Origin: Cryptomeria japonica
Taxonomy: Eukaryota > Streptophyta > Pinopsida > Cupressales > Cupressaceae
DNA: 64,000 nt
Assembly: GCF_030272615.1 (NCBI RefSeq)
Contig: NC_081409.1
Span: 21,950,260-22,014,259 of the forward strand
Direction: 5' to 3'
The stretch's first letter is position 1. Each line of letters starts with the position of its first letter. The translations under genes were made by a program, and so were the position numbers. Below the pieces are notes generated by a model. The model ran no database searches. It had not been told where the DNA came from and was given only the letters and a program-made list of their open reading frames with translations. Positions 35,916-48,215 of the stretch are shown here, one piece after another.

Positions 35916-37167
35916 TGTAGCATGTAAAATTCATCTTATTCAATATAAAAATATCAATTAGAAACAAAGGGAAATCATGAATCCCTATCTAATGAAAGAA
36001 TTCTAACAAACTAACAATGAAATAACACAATCAAGCAAATAGGAATTAAAATAATTCAAATCAAACTCCCTATTCCAAGATCGCATATAGCTTCCATTGC
36101 TCTTCTCTTCTTTGTGGTATGATGGCTCTCAGATATTGTGCTAGCAACCTGTAAGTGACACAAAGATTCAAAGTTCATGATTTTTGAAAATGGAGATTGA
36201 ATGTTCAATTTATAGATTTTTGGAGAAGATTGATTGAAAGATGGAACATATTGATCAAGAGGTGGAACTCAGGTGAGCTCACATGTTGATTGATAGTTGA
36301 ACTGTTGATTTAGAGGTGAAACAGAATAGATTGAATAGATTAATGGAGTCAACTGATTGAGAAAAAGCTAACTGAAAGAAGAAAAAGAATGATTGGAGGA
36401 AATAAAGAAGATGACAAAGAAAGCTTATTTTAGAAAAAGCTAACTAGAAGATGAAAATAGAGATTGGAGAGATAATGATTTAATTAATTGATTGATTGAA
36501 TTAATTAATTTAGCATGTGCTTGCACTTTAACTTAGATGTTCAATTTAATCTTTGCATGATATTTATTCAAATAATTGAATTTATTTTAAATTCAATTTA
36601 GTATTTGAATATATTTAGAACTTGACTTTGATTTTCAATTTGGTTTTTGAAATCATGCACGTGATTGAATTTAGAAGAATTTGAAATTAAATGAAATTAG
36701 AATTTGGGGATTTGGAATTGAAGAATTAATTAGTTAATTAAATAATTCAAAGAAACTATTTAATTATTTAGAAATTGAATTTAATTAAATAATAAAGATT
36801 ATTCAATTTAAAGGATTAAATCATAATTAATTAAATAATAAATATTTAATTAATATTTAGAAAAGGGTTGAATGATTAGATGATCAGAGATAGAAATTGA
36901 GAATTAATTTATTTAAATAATAAATATTATTTAAATTGGGGAATTAATTTAGAATTAATTAAATAACAAATATTTAATTAACATTTAGAAAATGATTAAA
37001 ATGATTAAATGATGAAAGAATAGGAAATAGAATAATTAGTAAGATTATGAGGAAATATGAAATTAGAAGAATAAGATTAATTAAATTAATTAAATAATTA
37101 AATAATTATTTAATCAATTAGAGGAATAATTAGTACATGATCAATGAGACATTTTTAGGTGTCTACA
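35916..37167 (-). repeat. Left (3') LTR of element N
   Basis: On the plus strand TGTAGCATGTAAAATTC to TTTTAGGTGTCTACA; on the minus strand it starts TGTAGACACC. 1252 bp. A TATA-like box CTATAAATTG in minus orientation lies near 36210. Rich in AATTAATTAAAT-type sequence. Confidence 0.92.
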
Positions 37168-37181
37168 TTTACCCCTCTTTG
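37168..37181 (-). promoter_or_regulatory. Polypurine tract of element N
   Basis: The minus strand reads CAAAGAGGGGTAAA immediately before the 3' LTR, equivalent to the tract of element D. Confidence 0.8.
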
Positions 37182-40065
37182 AAACAAAGTTAGAACGACA
37201 TTGTTTCAAAGAAAATAATTTTTTTTTGCCGCAATATGCCTTGGTGATACTTAGGGTGTAATTACCCCTCGAGAGATTGTTTGTGCATTAAAGACATGAA
37301 TGATCTATCGAAAAAAGAAGAAAGTGAGATTAAAGATAGAAGAATGGTTAGTTGATTAGAGATAGAGATAGGTGATGTGAAGACGATATTGAGATAGAAT
37401 ATGAGAGAATGAACCTTAGAATGAAATAGAATAATGTTAGATGATAGAAAATGATTTAGAAAAAAGATGATGATGAGAAAAGAATCAACAAACTAGCAAT
37501 AAGCAGATGAGATGAGAATGAGAATGATTGATTCATGAACCTGTGTCATTATTTATTGTGCAATATATATTCATCACTGAGCCTTATTATTGAACAATGA
37601 AGCTTAGCACATCAGGGTATAAGGAACCAAGATGTAAATATATCTCATTGAAGAAACAAACACGTAGCAGACAAGCAGCAAACAAAGAAAAAGATAATGT
37701 CCATCATAGCTCCTCTAGTCACTTGTGGACATCCTTGAGTAGCATAGGAACACAATTTGTCGCCAAATGATAAAAGATAAAGATTGACCCGAGCAAAATT
37801 CAGCAGCTATACTGACCTTGTTCCTTCGTTCTTAGTTGCTTGATGTGATGGTTGATAATGTCTGATCTTAGAAAGTTGCAGACCTCGTTTAAGACTGACC
37901 TGTCTGATTTCGAGTGTATCCTCTTCTGTTTAAGACAAGATAATGATCACTTGATATGGATAAGATACGATTGATACGACAATTTGATCAGTTGATTGCA
38001 GATGTTTGATTGGATAGTCGTATCCCTTGTTAACTTCGTGTGAAGTGTTTGTTGGATATCTGCTAGGGTATTTGTTTCTCACAAGACATTTTATTGCATT
38101 TTTTTCTGATTAATTGATTTTCGATTTTTAGTTCTTTTCCAAGAGCTTTTTCGATGCATTTGGATTATGTGGATTGATATTTGAATGTTTCTGGATTGAT
38201 TTTTTTAGGATCGTATTTCAATGTTTTTGGTTAATTTTTTTAGGACGTTATATGGATGTTTTTGGTATTGTTAGATTTTTCACTGTTTTTGGATATTTTT
38301 TAAGGACATTATATGAATGTTTTTGGTATTTCAAGTTTTCAATGTTTTTGAATTTTGAGTTTTTCATTGTTTTTGAATTTTGAGTTTTTTCAATGTTTTT
38401 TGGATTTTTTCAGGACTTTATATGATTTTCAGGATTTTTTCAGTTATGCCCCCATTGTGTAGACCTGTATGACATGATGATCTGCAGAATGTATGTGGAG
38501 ACAATGAATTTTTGACATGACCTATGTGAATGCAATATGCATGATGAAGATGCATTTCTTATTCAAACAAAGTTGACTTTGTTTGTTGTATCATTTGTAA
38601 TACACCAATTGAATTGGAGGTGCAAAACATTTCATAGATAAGCGGTCAATCGATCCCTAAGGTCCTTTGGAACATCCAAATTAACACACTTAGTGACTAG
38701 GATTTACAAATGGAGATGAGGAAAACTTCCCCATTGATTCTTGAAACTTTGATCTTCTCTTGCCCATGTGTGTGCAAATGAGTTAATTCTTGCTCTTGTG
38801 TTCACTAAAGATCCTTAGCATCGTACATGACTAGCTACCTAAATTATCCTAACTTCAAAAGCATCCCGAATAGAGCCTCACTACAAGCAAGCTTTTAGAG
38901 CTCTGATGAGGTTATAGACTATAATTTCTCAAATATTGCTCCATTGCTAGTTAGGCGTTCATAGCCCTGATGGAGTTACTTGCATGTTCCCATAGTCAAG
39001 CTTCTTGTCGCATTGTATACATGATATTTCAGTTATATATCATTGCTCTTTTGCCTTGAGATGGATATTTGGCACATCATTTTTTCTTTTTATTTTCTTG
39101 TCTTGACTTGTAAGTAATGAAACCTACTTGGGTGTGACAATTACAGCGGTGGTGAAGTAGAATTTTAGATTTTTCACTTAGTCATATGATCAACTAGGTG
39201 TCTAGAATGAATTAGAGATCTTCTTAATATGTTTGAGATATAGCAATTGATAGATTTTGGGTTAACAAGTCTCAAATAGTGAAATCACTACCCAACCATA
39301 AGTAAAGTGTCGTCAGAGGGTAATGTTTCAAATGAATGACCTTAGGACCTCAAAGAATTCATGTCTGAATATCTAAGAAAGGAGACAACCCTTTCTTCTC
39401 TTGAATGCAAACAGATGATAAAATTGGTCAGTTGCCTCGTTTTATTAATGCCGCTCTATGAAAATGCAGAAATTTTGTGAATGCGACTTTTGAATATGAT
39501 GTGCTTAGAAAGAGACTATATGTGATGCAGTGCTTTGTATAAAATGATATGCAATGCGGAAAGTAAAACCTAAACTAACCCAGCCCTTTGATATAATATC
39601 GTTTAAGGTTCTTGTTGTTCATCGAGTCAGAGAGCTTTGTGTAGGTAGTTCATTGGCCTTTGTTTGAAAATTCGGATAAAGATGTCTTTTCCAATAGGAT
39701 ATAAGGACTCAGCTAAGTGTATATGTTCAAAATCTCCAATGTTGATTTTATTAGTTTTTTTGATTTTGTGGATCATTGTAAGGAAATCTAGCTCTGGAAC
39801 CCATGAATTCAGCTATAGCCTTATCAGTTTCAAAGAAATCCAACTGTGGTAGATTCTCTTGCCCCCAATCTATCAAGTGCGGGTGTATGAGACAAATTCA
39901 TTTTGAAGTTATGACATGAGCAGGTGTTATGCCTATTTTTATTGATGCACTGGAAGAGGATAATGAAGTCAACCAGGCGTTGATCTCATTAGTTGGTGTT
40001 ATGCTTGTTTTTGTCACTACATTAGCATTTGATGATGGCACACATACAATTGCTGACAAGTTTCT
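37182..40065 (-). other. Non-coding 3' internal region of element N
   Basis: No supported reading frame. 37500-38110 matches the start of the window (element D). 38190-38440 is rich in TTTTTGGATT and TTTTTCAGGA phrases. Confidence 0.6.
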
Positions 40066-41423
40066 CTATGTAGTATGATCTAGATTGGTGATTTCATTGA
40101 TAAGGGGTTCATGAACGATTTGTGTAGAGGGATTGAGATCATTGGGAGAAATGGTAAGTTTGTTTGAGAGGGAATATTGTGAAGAACATGGAGGATTATG
40201 ACATGGATCAGATGAAGGGATGGAGGGACCTTGATCAAGATTTGGAGAAATAATGGGATCTTGTTTAGGATATGAAGGTAAAGGTATGATTTTAATCTTG
40301 GTTTGTAAAGGGATTATTAGGGAGGATGGAAGGGATGTCTTGATCTTGCTTAGGAGGTGGATGTTGACTGGGACTTGAAAGGACACTTTGTTCTTGAGAT
40401 GGAAGGGTTTGATTATGAATGGAATAGAAAAGAGCGAGGGGATCATCATAAGATTCTTAGTCTGTGGGATCTTGATCAAAAATTGGGTAGGATGGAAGCG
40501 GTTGTTCTTGATCTTTATTTGTTTCAGGACTCATTTCTTCTGATTTTGGATCATCATCTTGACACAGGGAAGAACTTTGGATATTCATGGGAGATTCTTG
40601 GAATGTTTCAACCTTTTGACTTGATGAGAAAAGATTTTGAATGAGACTTTCTAAATCATGACTTGGATTGGATTGGTTCTGTGCTATGGATACCCCTTGG
40701 GAGGCTGTGTTATTAGCTAAAGATGGTGTGGATTGGTCGTGCATGACTTCAGGGGATGATGAAATGGTGGATAGATATGGTTGATTTAGGATTTGGTTGA
40801 AAGGGATTTGATTTTGGTTGAAAGGAGTATGATTTCGGGTGAAAGATGTTTGATTTTGGTTGAATGAATTTTGATTTGGATTTTGGTTGAAGGGGGTTTG
40901 ATTTTGGTTGGAAGAGGTTTGAATGTTGGGTTGGTGTGAGTTTTGTTTTGGACTTTGGTTGAATGGGATTTCATTTTGGTTGAAAGGGGTTTGATTGTTG
41001 GGTTGGTGTGAATTTTGATTTGGACTTTGGTTGAATGGGGTTAGATTTTGGTTGAAAGGGGTGTGATTGTTGGGTCTGTAAATGGTATGATTGATATAGT
41101 GGGTTAAAAGAAAAAGAAGGTTTACATGACTCTAATGTTGGTTGAACTGAGGTAGGAATGATTTTATTGAAGAATGAATGTTGGTATGTTTTAATAGTCT
41201 CACAAGAAGAAGAAGGTTGGTCTAATACTAATCCCCTCGTGGTCATCACTTCTCTTATCATATTTTCTAACCAACCCCTATGGTTGTCAGGACTAGCCAT
41301 GTCTGTCACTTGTTGTTGCAAAGTTTTGATTTGTTGAGCTAATATTTTTATGGATGGCGATGGAATAGGAATGGAAGGGATGAATCCTCCACCTTCCCTA
41401 CAAAATGTATAATTCCAATCCAT
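40066..41423 (-). pseudogene. Gln/Asn/Pro/Ser-rich gag-like region of element N
   Basis: Three successive minus-strand open stretches (40971-41423, 40457-40974, 40066-40479) read as one low-complexity protein with frame breaks. The start, MDWNYTFCREGGG, leads into a helical stretch AQQIKTLQQQVTDMASPD and WLENMIREVMTTRGLVLDQP. Then comes a repeat of NPFQPK and NQNQTPF-like units, and finally Ser/Pro-rich sequence. There is no zinc knuckle. Position downstream of the leader suits a gag remnant, but homology to a known gag was not recognised. Confidence 0.45.
40790..41070 (-). repeat. Minisatellite encoding NQNQTPF-like units
   Basis: The phrase TTTGATTTTGGTTGAA(A/T)G recurs about ten times with 24-30 bp spacing and varied spacers (AGGGGT, GATGT, GAGGT). 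It is in frame with the gag-like region. Confidence 0.75.
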
Positions 41424-41709
41424 GATGTTTGCTTGTTTGGTTTGGACCTAGGATCACAACATGTAAGATATTTTCTCCATTTCTCTGAATGTGACAATGT
41501 TTGATTGAACTTAACCAACTTGTTTGAGTTGAGGTTGAGTTTGATTGATCCTCTGATTGTGTTTTGGATGTTTGGGGTATGACTTTCTAGGATGATTATG
41601 CAAATGATGATGAACTAAGACAAACACATATGAGATCTATACAATGACGTATATGAGGATGATAATGCGGACTCAAAATTAGGACTATGCAATGACTATT
41701 GATGATAAT

Positions 41710-41872
41710 GAAGATGTGAATGACGACTATGCAAGGACTTTAGGACGATAATGAGGATGTAAGTGAGAACTATGCAAGGACTTAGGACGATAATGAGGAT
41801 GTAAGTGAGAACTATGCAAGGACTTAGGACGATAATGAGGACGTAAGTGGGGACTATGCAAGGACTTCCTAG
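41710..41872. repeat. 42-bp tandem repeat, nearly four copies
   Basis: The unit contains AACTATGCAAGGACTTAGG and ACGATAATGAGGATGTAAG. Two central copies are identical and the outer ones diverged. Confidence 0.85.
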
Positions 41873-42864
41873 GGTCACAAGTATGTAAAACTTTGAGTTT
41901 TTGTTTTCAAAATGAACTCTGTTTTCAGTAATTCCATGTCTGGGACAAGTTCTGTAGTTTTCCAAATCTGAGAACAATTACTTGAAGGTAGGTATAGCTG
42001 ACTGACTCAATTTTCACACAATCTCAGAAAATTTAGAGATACGTAGGATAGGGCCTGAAATAGCCCACATGACTGACTCAATACTGGTCTAACACAACGA
42101 TACATAAAAAAAAGAACGAAATACAATCTTAGGCTGGAAAGTGGACACCATTCAAATGAGGCCCTTACAATAAAATACCGAAACAAAATGAACAGATAGA
42201 GAGTCTGGCAGCACTGGCTCCACTCCATGACACACACTTCTCGGGCATACCAACCTCTCTTACCCCAAAGATCTGAAGATCTTATAGCCAAGGGAGTTTT
42301 GTATCATAGTGTAAGGTACATGAAGGGTATCTATAGGGTATGATCCGCACTCTCGAAATCACTGAATGTAGGATTTTTGGCAACTAAATTGGTTCATAGT
42401 ATTAGGTTTTGAGGGATCCCAATCCAACGAAAGATTCTCAGAGCAAGCCACTTAAGACTTTAGTTGAGCTTATCGGTGCACGGAAGGCTTCCACATACGT
42501 CAAATTCAATCAACACTCTAGCTACCTGACCATTATATTTATATAGCGGCTCAAAATACCCACTTGTTAGTACGATGGGAGAGATGATATCCCCAACGCA
42601 TCCCAATTCGAAGTACCTCTGTGGGGTGATGAAATCCCCAGTCAAATATACCCCTCACTATGTAGAATAAAATAAAAATTGGATGTCGTTGTCACCTCCT
42701 TCCTTTCTCCCAAGACCCCGAAGGCGGGTGGAAAGTTGGTTAATGAAACAATAGGTCCACCCCAAACACGATAAAAATTCTTTACCTTAAGAAAAAAGAA
42801 ATATGATTTAATCTAATGCAACCTGATTCACGTTCATTTTATAGCCCAAATTTAAATGTTGAAT

Positions 42865-43095
42865 ATGCATGTGCATGTCCATTTTAAACACCAACTCAAA
42901 ATATGAAGGCATACATGTCAATTTTAACCATTTGTTGATTTTAAGCACCAAAAGACAAAGTGTGAGATACATGCATGACAATTTTAACCCATGTTTATTT
43001 TAAGCACCAAACAACGAAGTGTGAGATTATCCATGCATGTCCATTTTAATTGTTGTTGATTTTAAGCACCAAAAGATGAAGTGTTAGATGATGCG
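42865..43095. repeat. About 65-bp tandem repeat, three to four copies
   Basis: ATGCATGTCCATTTTAA or a variant, then TTGATTTTAAGCACCAAA and GA(T/C)GAAGTGT, recurs four times with indels between 42865 and 43095. Confidence 0.7.
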
Positions 43096-43199
43096 TGCAA
43101 CTGATCTAATACTAATCTAATCCTTTCTATAAATTTGCCACAGGCTGTAAATAGGAGATTAGTACTAAAACCAAACCAACAGAAAACAAAAACTAAAAA

Positions 43200-43930
43200 T
43201 TTGACAGAGGCAAATGCGTGACAATACCTGTGCGATTGCATGATACTGACATCTCGAATGTGTGAACCTAACAGAGCGTATGTGTAATTCTGATAGGAAA
43301 AATGTGTGATGATAATAGATCAGTTGTGTAATAAAAATAGGGCGATTACGTGACAGACAGGCAGACAACAAAAAAATAAAAACCAAAAAACAATAAAAAT
43401 AAAATAAAGCTAAACCCGATCAGAAACCTGCAAAACCAATTGTGAGGCCCTAGCCAAATCTCTCATCATCCATTCAATATTGATTAAATCATATTTAAAT
43501 TGATAAGAAAGAACTAAGTTGTTATATCTATCAAAGGCCAGTTGTTCTTTTGAATCTTGTATCTGTTTTTCTGCTTGGAGAACCTTTTGATAGCATTTGG
43601 CTTCTCTTCTTTGTTCCTTCATCCTTCTTACACCTGAAATCATGAACTGTACCTTTCTTGCCATAAATTGTTATAATCAAATCATTAAATAGAAGTAATC
43701 TATTTCCAGATTAACCCAATTTTAGACAAAATTAGACAGATCAAATAATAGACAGAATAAAAAATTAATCAACAATTTTCCCTACGAATGCGTGATTTGG
43801 AAAGGGCGATTGCGTAACCTGGAAAGGGCAATTGCGTAACCCTGTCATATCGAATGTGTGACCCCAAGGGGTCAAATGCGTGGTGTTGTCTATGCGATTG
43901 TGTGACGATGTAAGCACGACTGCATGATGG
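43200..43930 (-). other. 5' leader of element N with dispersed GCGATTGCGTGAC-like motifs
   Basis: Motifs such as GCGATTGCGTAAC, GCGATTACGTGAC and CGAATGTGTGA occur about ten times in two clusters (43205-43360 and 43785-43925). Between them lies one small minus-strand open frame at 43410-43664 (84 residues) with a Lys/Arg/Gln/Glu-rich coiled-coil-like middle (YQKVLQAEKQIQDSKEQL). It has no recognised homologue and may be the N-terminal gag part or chance. Confidence 0.45.
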
Positions 43931-44030
43931 AAGATCTGTTCTCAAAATCTGTGCGAAATCTATAAAAATAAAATAAAAATCCGTATGACCTGCAAAAATT
44001 ACACAAAGAACAGAGAAGGTAAATTAGTTG

Positions 44031-44051
44031 TGTTTCACATCGGGTTCACCA
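44031..44051 (-). promoter_or_regulatory. Primer-binding site of element N
   Basis: The minus strand reads TGGTGAACCCGATGTGAAAC three bases inside the 5' LTR. The TGG start and position fit a primer site, but I cannot assign the tRNA with confidence. It differs from those of A, C2 and E. Confidence 0.6.
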
Positions 44052-44054
44052 AAA

Positions 44055-45309
44055 TGTAGCATGTAAAATTCATCTTATTCAATATAAAAATATCAATTAG
44101 AAACAAAGGGAAATCACGAATCCCTATCTAATGAAAGAATTCTAACAAACTAACAATGAAATAACACAATCAAGAAAATAGGAATTAAAATAATTCAAAT
44201 CAAACTCCCTATTCCAAGATCGCATATAGCTTCCATTGCTCGTCTCTTCTCTATGGTATGATGACTCTCAGATATTGCGCTAGCAACCTGCAAGTGACAC
44301 AAATATTCAAAGTTCATGATTTTTGAAAATGGAGATTGAATGTTCAATTTATAGATTTTTGGAGAAGATTGATTGAAAGATGGAACAGATTGATCAAGAG
44401 GTGGAACTCAGGTGAGCTCACATGTTGATTGATAGTTGAATTGCTGATTTAGAGGTGAAACAGAATAGATTGAATAGATTAATGGAGTCAACTGATTAAG
44501 AAAAAGCTAACTGAAAGAAGAAAAAGAATGATTGGAGGAAATAAAGAAGATGACAAAGAAAGCTTATTTTAGAAAAAGCTAACTAGAAGATGAAAATAGA
44601 GATTGGAGAGATAATGATTTAATTAATTAATTGATTGAATTAATTAATTTAGCATGTGCTTGCACTTTAACTTAGATTTTCAATTTAATCTTTGCATGAT
44701 ATTTATTCAAATAATTGAATTTATTTTAAATTCAATTTAGTATTTGAATATATTTAGAACTTGACTTTGATTTTCAATTTGGTTTTTGAAATCATGCACA
44801 TGTGATTGAATTTAGAAGAAATTAGAAGAATTTGAAATTAAATGAAATTAGAATTTGGGGATTTGGAATTGAAGAATTAATTAGTTAATTAAATAATTTA
44901 AAGAAACTAATTAATTATTTAGAAATTGAATTTAATTAAATAATAAAGATTATTTAATTTAAAGGATTAAATCATAATCAATTAAATAATAAATATTCAA
45001 TTAATATTTAGAAAAGGGTTGAATGATTAGATGATCAGAGATAGAAATTGAGAATTGATTTATTTAAATAATAAATATTATTTAAATTGGGGAATTAATT
45101 TAGAATTAATTAAATAACAAATATTTAATTAACATTTAGGAAATGATTAAAATGATTAAATGACGAAAGAATAGGAAATAGAATAATTAGTAAGATTATG
45201 AGGAAATATTAAATTAGAAGAATAAGATTAATTAAATAATTAAAGAATTATTTAATCAATTAGAGGAATAATTAGTACATGATCAATGAGACATTTTTAG
45301 GTGTCTACA
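44055..45309 (-). repeat. Right (5') LTR of element N
   Basis: 1255 bp, homologous along its whole length to 35916-37167, ending TAGGTGTCTACA before the CTATG repeat. Confidence 0.92.
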
Positions 45310-45314
45310 CTATG

Positions 45315-45640
45315 GATGAAGTAGATGTTGAAGGATATACAAGTGAGTTGCAATGATCCATTTGTTATCCATTGTGATAACTCTGCAGCTATTGACATAT
45401 CCAAGAATCTGGTATTTCACTCCAAGACTACGCACATATCAATCAAGTATAACTTTTTGAAGGAAAAGGTAGAAGCAAAAGAAGTCAGATTGGTTTATGT
45501 GAACACTAAAGAACAGAAGAAGACATATTCACTAAACCTTTGTCTCGAGAATTGTTTAAGTATTTGAGAGACATATTGGGGGTTTCTACCCTTCCGGTAG
45601 AGACTTAAATGATGCAGATGTGCATCAGTTTGGTATGCAT
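45315..45640 (+). pseudogene. C2 RNase H, C-terminal part
   Basis: Resumes directly after the second CTATG. KDIQVSCNDPFVIHCDNSAA and SIKYNFLKEKVEAKEVRL are read, the end of a copia RNase H with its HCDN motif. A frameshift near 45522 is followed by an IFTKPL-type ending in another frame. Compare 49798-50190 in element E. Confidence 0.88.
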
Positions 45641-45689
45641 TATCAAAGCTATCTTTTTCTCTAGATTGATGAAATATTGCTACTACTCA

Positions 45690-45990
45690 GGGGGAGTAGT
45701 CAACGTTGAGATTTAGAGTTTTTTATTATGTTTGATTCTTTGGCATTGTTGTCAAAGGGGGAGGAATATATGTGAAAAACATTGCTATTTATTTTTCATA
45801 TTGATTGCATTCCTTAGAGGGATTTTGGCGGTATTTGGTCTTTTGATTCAGATTTGGTTCAGAGCTTCATTGCTATATCATTTTATGGGAGATTGTTGGT
45901 GGTCTTCCATAGGGGGAGACTTGTTTGGCATTTCTTGGCACTTGGATGTTTTTCACATCTAGTGTTGCCATCAATTCCAAAGGGGGAGAT
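45690..45990 (+). promoter_or_regulatory. Multiple polypurine tracts of C2
   Basis: AGGGGGAG occurs at about 45689, 45756, 45911 and 45981. The last one, AAAGGGGGAGAT, abuts the 3' LTR. Repeated polypurine tracts upstream of the 3' LTR are described for Sirevirus copia elements. Confidence 0.75.
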
Positions 45991-47195
45991 TGTTGGCCAT
46001 ATGATGGAATTGATTATGTGTTGCATTGATGTTTTATCATTGATGTCAACACTAGTTGTTATGGTTGTTTACCAGCTTCCGGTAGAAGGATTGGATTGGG
46101 AAGACTATTTGTTGATTGTCACCGGTATGATCTAGATGATGGAATAAGTTTGTATGGATGTTTCATATGCTTTTGAAGTATGTTTCAGTCAATTGGTATT
46201 GAATTAATGATCGAATGCTATCTTATGCTCTAGTAAGCCTGCTTTGTAGGTTTGATAAGGGTTTCACTAACAAATCTTTATTGAAGATCCTTGATGTAAT
46301 GCATAAGTGGTGTTGGTGCAATAGAAGGGACTCAAGATGCATATGGTGATTGTGTTCGTGCCTTGATTGATTGGTGTCATTGCTTTGGTGTGTGTGGATC
46401 TAATTTAGGTCTGATGCTATCTAGGTTATGGACTAGTTTTCATTAACATGTTGGTGGATCCTCCAATGCGCTTCCATGATGTTTTATTGATTGGATTATG
46501 TTTGTTTGGCCTTAGGCCAACATGTTTTATGATTTTATTTCAGGATTATGTAATGGATCTATTGAATTATCATTTGGGGTGGCTGCCCTAATTGGTTAGG
46601 TCCCGGGTAGGTATAAATATATGTAAGATCTCATTGTAGATCATGGATGGATGTATGAATGGGCAAGGAGAAAATGATGTAATAATCATTTGTATAGAGG
46701 ATTTGGTCAATCATGGGTGATTGAGTTGCATTTATGTAAGAGATTTTAGACCTCTGGTATTGAGCCTAACTGGAATTGTAATCTGGCATGTTTGATGCTA
46801 TCACCAATAGTTCTTCTCTCTGGATTGTTGTCCAAATATCTTGAGGTGGTTGGCCTCTTCTATAGTCAGTGAGACTCCATTGTGAATCTGAGCAGTGCGC
46901 TCTAGGCAGTGTGCCTTCTTGCATGTGGAGGCCCTTATTGTAATCATATACTTTGCAGAAGTATTATCTGATTGTGGGTAGGGTTTCCCACCGTGGTTTT
47001 TTCCTTTACCGGGTTTTCCACATACAAAACATGGTGTTATGTGTTATGGTTGCATGGTATTGAATCTCTGGTTTTCAATTATGCTTTAATGCTTTATCAG
47101 TTATTCCGGTATAAGGTTTTAAGTGCTTTAATGCACATAATCTGTTAACAACTAATTCACCTCCCCCTCTCAGTTGTTCACTGGTTATCGTAACA
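45991..47195 (+). repeat. 3' LTR of C2
   Basis: 1205 bp, TGTTGGCC to GTAACA, homologous to 30759-31967 with clear divergence. Followed by TTATC and the resumed frame of gene P. Confidence 0.92.
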
Positions 47196-47689
47196 TTATC
47201 AACAAATAAAGATAGATACAAATGGTGTAACATTAATTGATTATATGCCTGGCCAAAAAGTTCTACACTACAATCACTTAGTAATGGTGACAAGATTGCA
47301 GTTGGAGACATTGTTAAAAAGAGGACATGGCAACCAAAAGTGGAGGTTGCCTATTAGAGATCATGAAAAAAAATTAGAGATTATAAAAGATAGGGAGGAT
47401 CCAGATTATATGTACCAAGAGCTTTAAGTTCACTTGTCATGTTTGAACAAGTAAATTATATTAGATAGGTCTTATTTTGATAAACTCATATATATTTAGA
47501 TATTTAGACATGTGTTTACATTCAGATAACTTGTGGAAATTTAGTTTTGCTGATGCATCTATTTTACGTTTTATACGTTGATTTTAAATGTTTTAGTCTT
47601 AAATTAAATGTTTTGTGTCTATGCATTGAACATGTATGTATTGATTTTAATTTTAATTTTTATTTATGTGTATGAATTCATTTCATTAC

Positions 47690-48215
47690 ATGTTGTCTTA
47701 AGGGCTCATTTAAACACATGTATGGATTCATTTATATTTTTACACATGCATGGATTCATTTTATTCATCTATGCATTCATTTAATTTATATTTACACATG
47801 TATAGTTTCATTTAATTATGTTGTATGGATTCATTTAATTGTGTTGTCCTAAGGTGTTTTAAGTAGTCTTAAGGGGATTTCTACAAAGTGGTCATAGTGT
47901 ATGTATATATAGTTACACAGATATCTTGATTTTTCAATGTGTGAATCACCTATTAAATCATCTTTAAATGTATGTATACATGTATCGATTCATTTATAGA
48001 TATGCATGATCGAAGAGATCATATATATATATATATATATATATGTTGTCTTAAGGGGTCTTAAGGGGATATTTATGTCAAGAATTCATTTATATTTTTA
48101 CACATGCATGGATTCATTTTATTCATCTATGTATTCATTTGATTTATATTTACATATGTATGGTTTAATTTAATTATGTTGTATGGATTCATTTAATGTT
48201 GTCCTAAGGTGTTTT
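47690..48215 (+). repeat. Tandem repeat with GGATTCATTT and CCTAAGG phrases, left part
   Basis: Long units contain TTTTTACACATGCATGGATT, then ATTTATATTTACACATGTAT, GTTGTATGGATTCATTTAA, and GTCCTAAGGTGTTTTAAG with TCTTAAGGGGAT. One full copy spans about 47693-47890 and a second starts at 48045. Element E interrupts the second copy, which resumes at 55302. A (TA)n run lies at 48018-48044. Confidence 0.75.

Larger units (their letters stand above)
35916..45309 (-). mobile_element. Element N: large LTR element without pol (LARD-like), nested in C2, TSD CTATG
   Basis: 9394 bp bounded by LTRs 35916-37167 and 44055-45309, with CTATG at 35911-35915 and 45310-45314. Orientation is minus, from the polypurine tract at the left LTR and the primer-binding site at the right LTR. 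The 6.9-kb internal region has no RT, RNase H, integrase or protease motif. It has a Gln/Asn-rich gag-like stretch and several minisatellites. The two LTRs are very similar, with only scattered differences, making this one of the youngest insertions here. It must depend on another element's enzymes. Element D is a relative. Confidence 0.9.
30759..47195 (+). mobile_element. Element C2: Sirevirus-like Ty1/copia element, TSD TTATC, interrupted by element N
   Basis: LTRs at 30759-31967 and 45991-47195 begin TGTTGGCCATATGATGG and end TAACA. TTATC is repeated at 30754-30758 and 47196-47200. Primer-binding site, gag, protease, integrase, RT and RNase H follow in copia order on the plus strand. Removing element N and one CTATG leaves about 7.04 kb. 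Four GGGGGAG tracts precede the 3' LTR, a feature described for Sireviruses. Many stops and frameshifts. It inserted into an exon of gene P. Element E belongs to the same family. Confidence 0.92.
29772..47427 (+). pseudogene. Gene P: spliced gene of unknown function, split by element C2
   Basis: Four exon-like blocks are proposed: up to 29850 (donor GTAAATTC); 29951-30064; 30143-30448 (donor GTGCATGC); and 30597-30758, continuing at 47201-47427 to TAA. Phases agree at the first and third junctions; the second is ambiguous because the donor lies near a TG repeat. Block 3 shows RGKSCFCVDCI and DGYVLQWEMKEFY. Block 4 shows DIFAVIVDLD, DYCLLRCTQPKC and GTYYQQIKID, then HYNHLVMVTRLQLETLL. The frame runs without stop across the C2 target site once one TTATC is removed. 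I do not recognise the family. A paired CFC/C segment before a YxLLxCT segment recalls uncharacterised, possibly transposon-linked eukaryotic proteins, an uncertain recollection. The 5' end is missing at the break with B. Confidence 0.5.

Noticed and set aside
41696-41977. 93-residue minus-strand frame with LSPCIVLTYILIIV repeats
   Set aside because: Produced by the 42-bp tandem repeat (period divisible by three); no evidence of selection.
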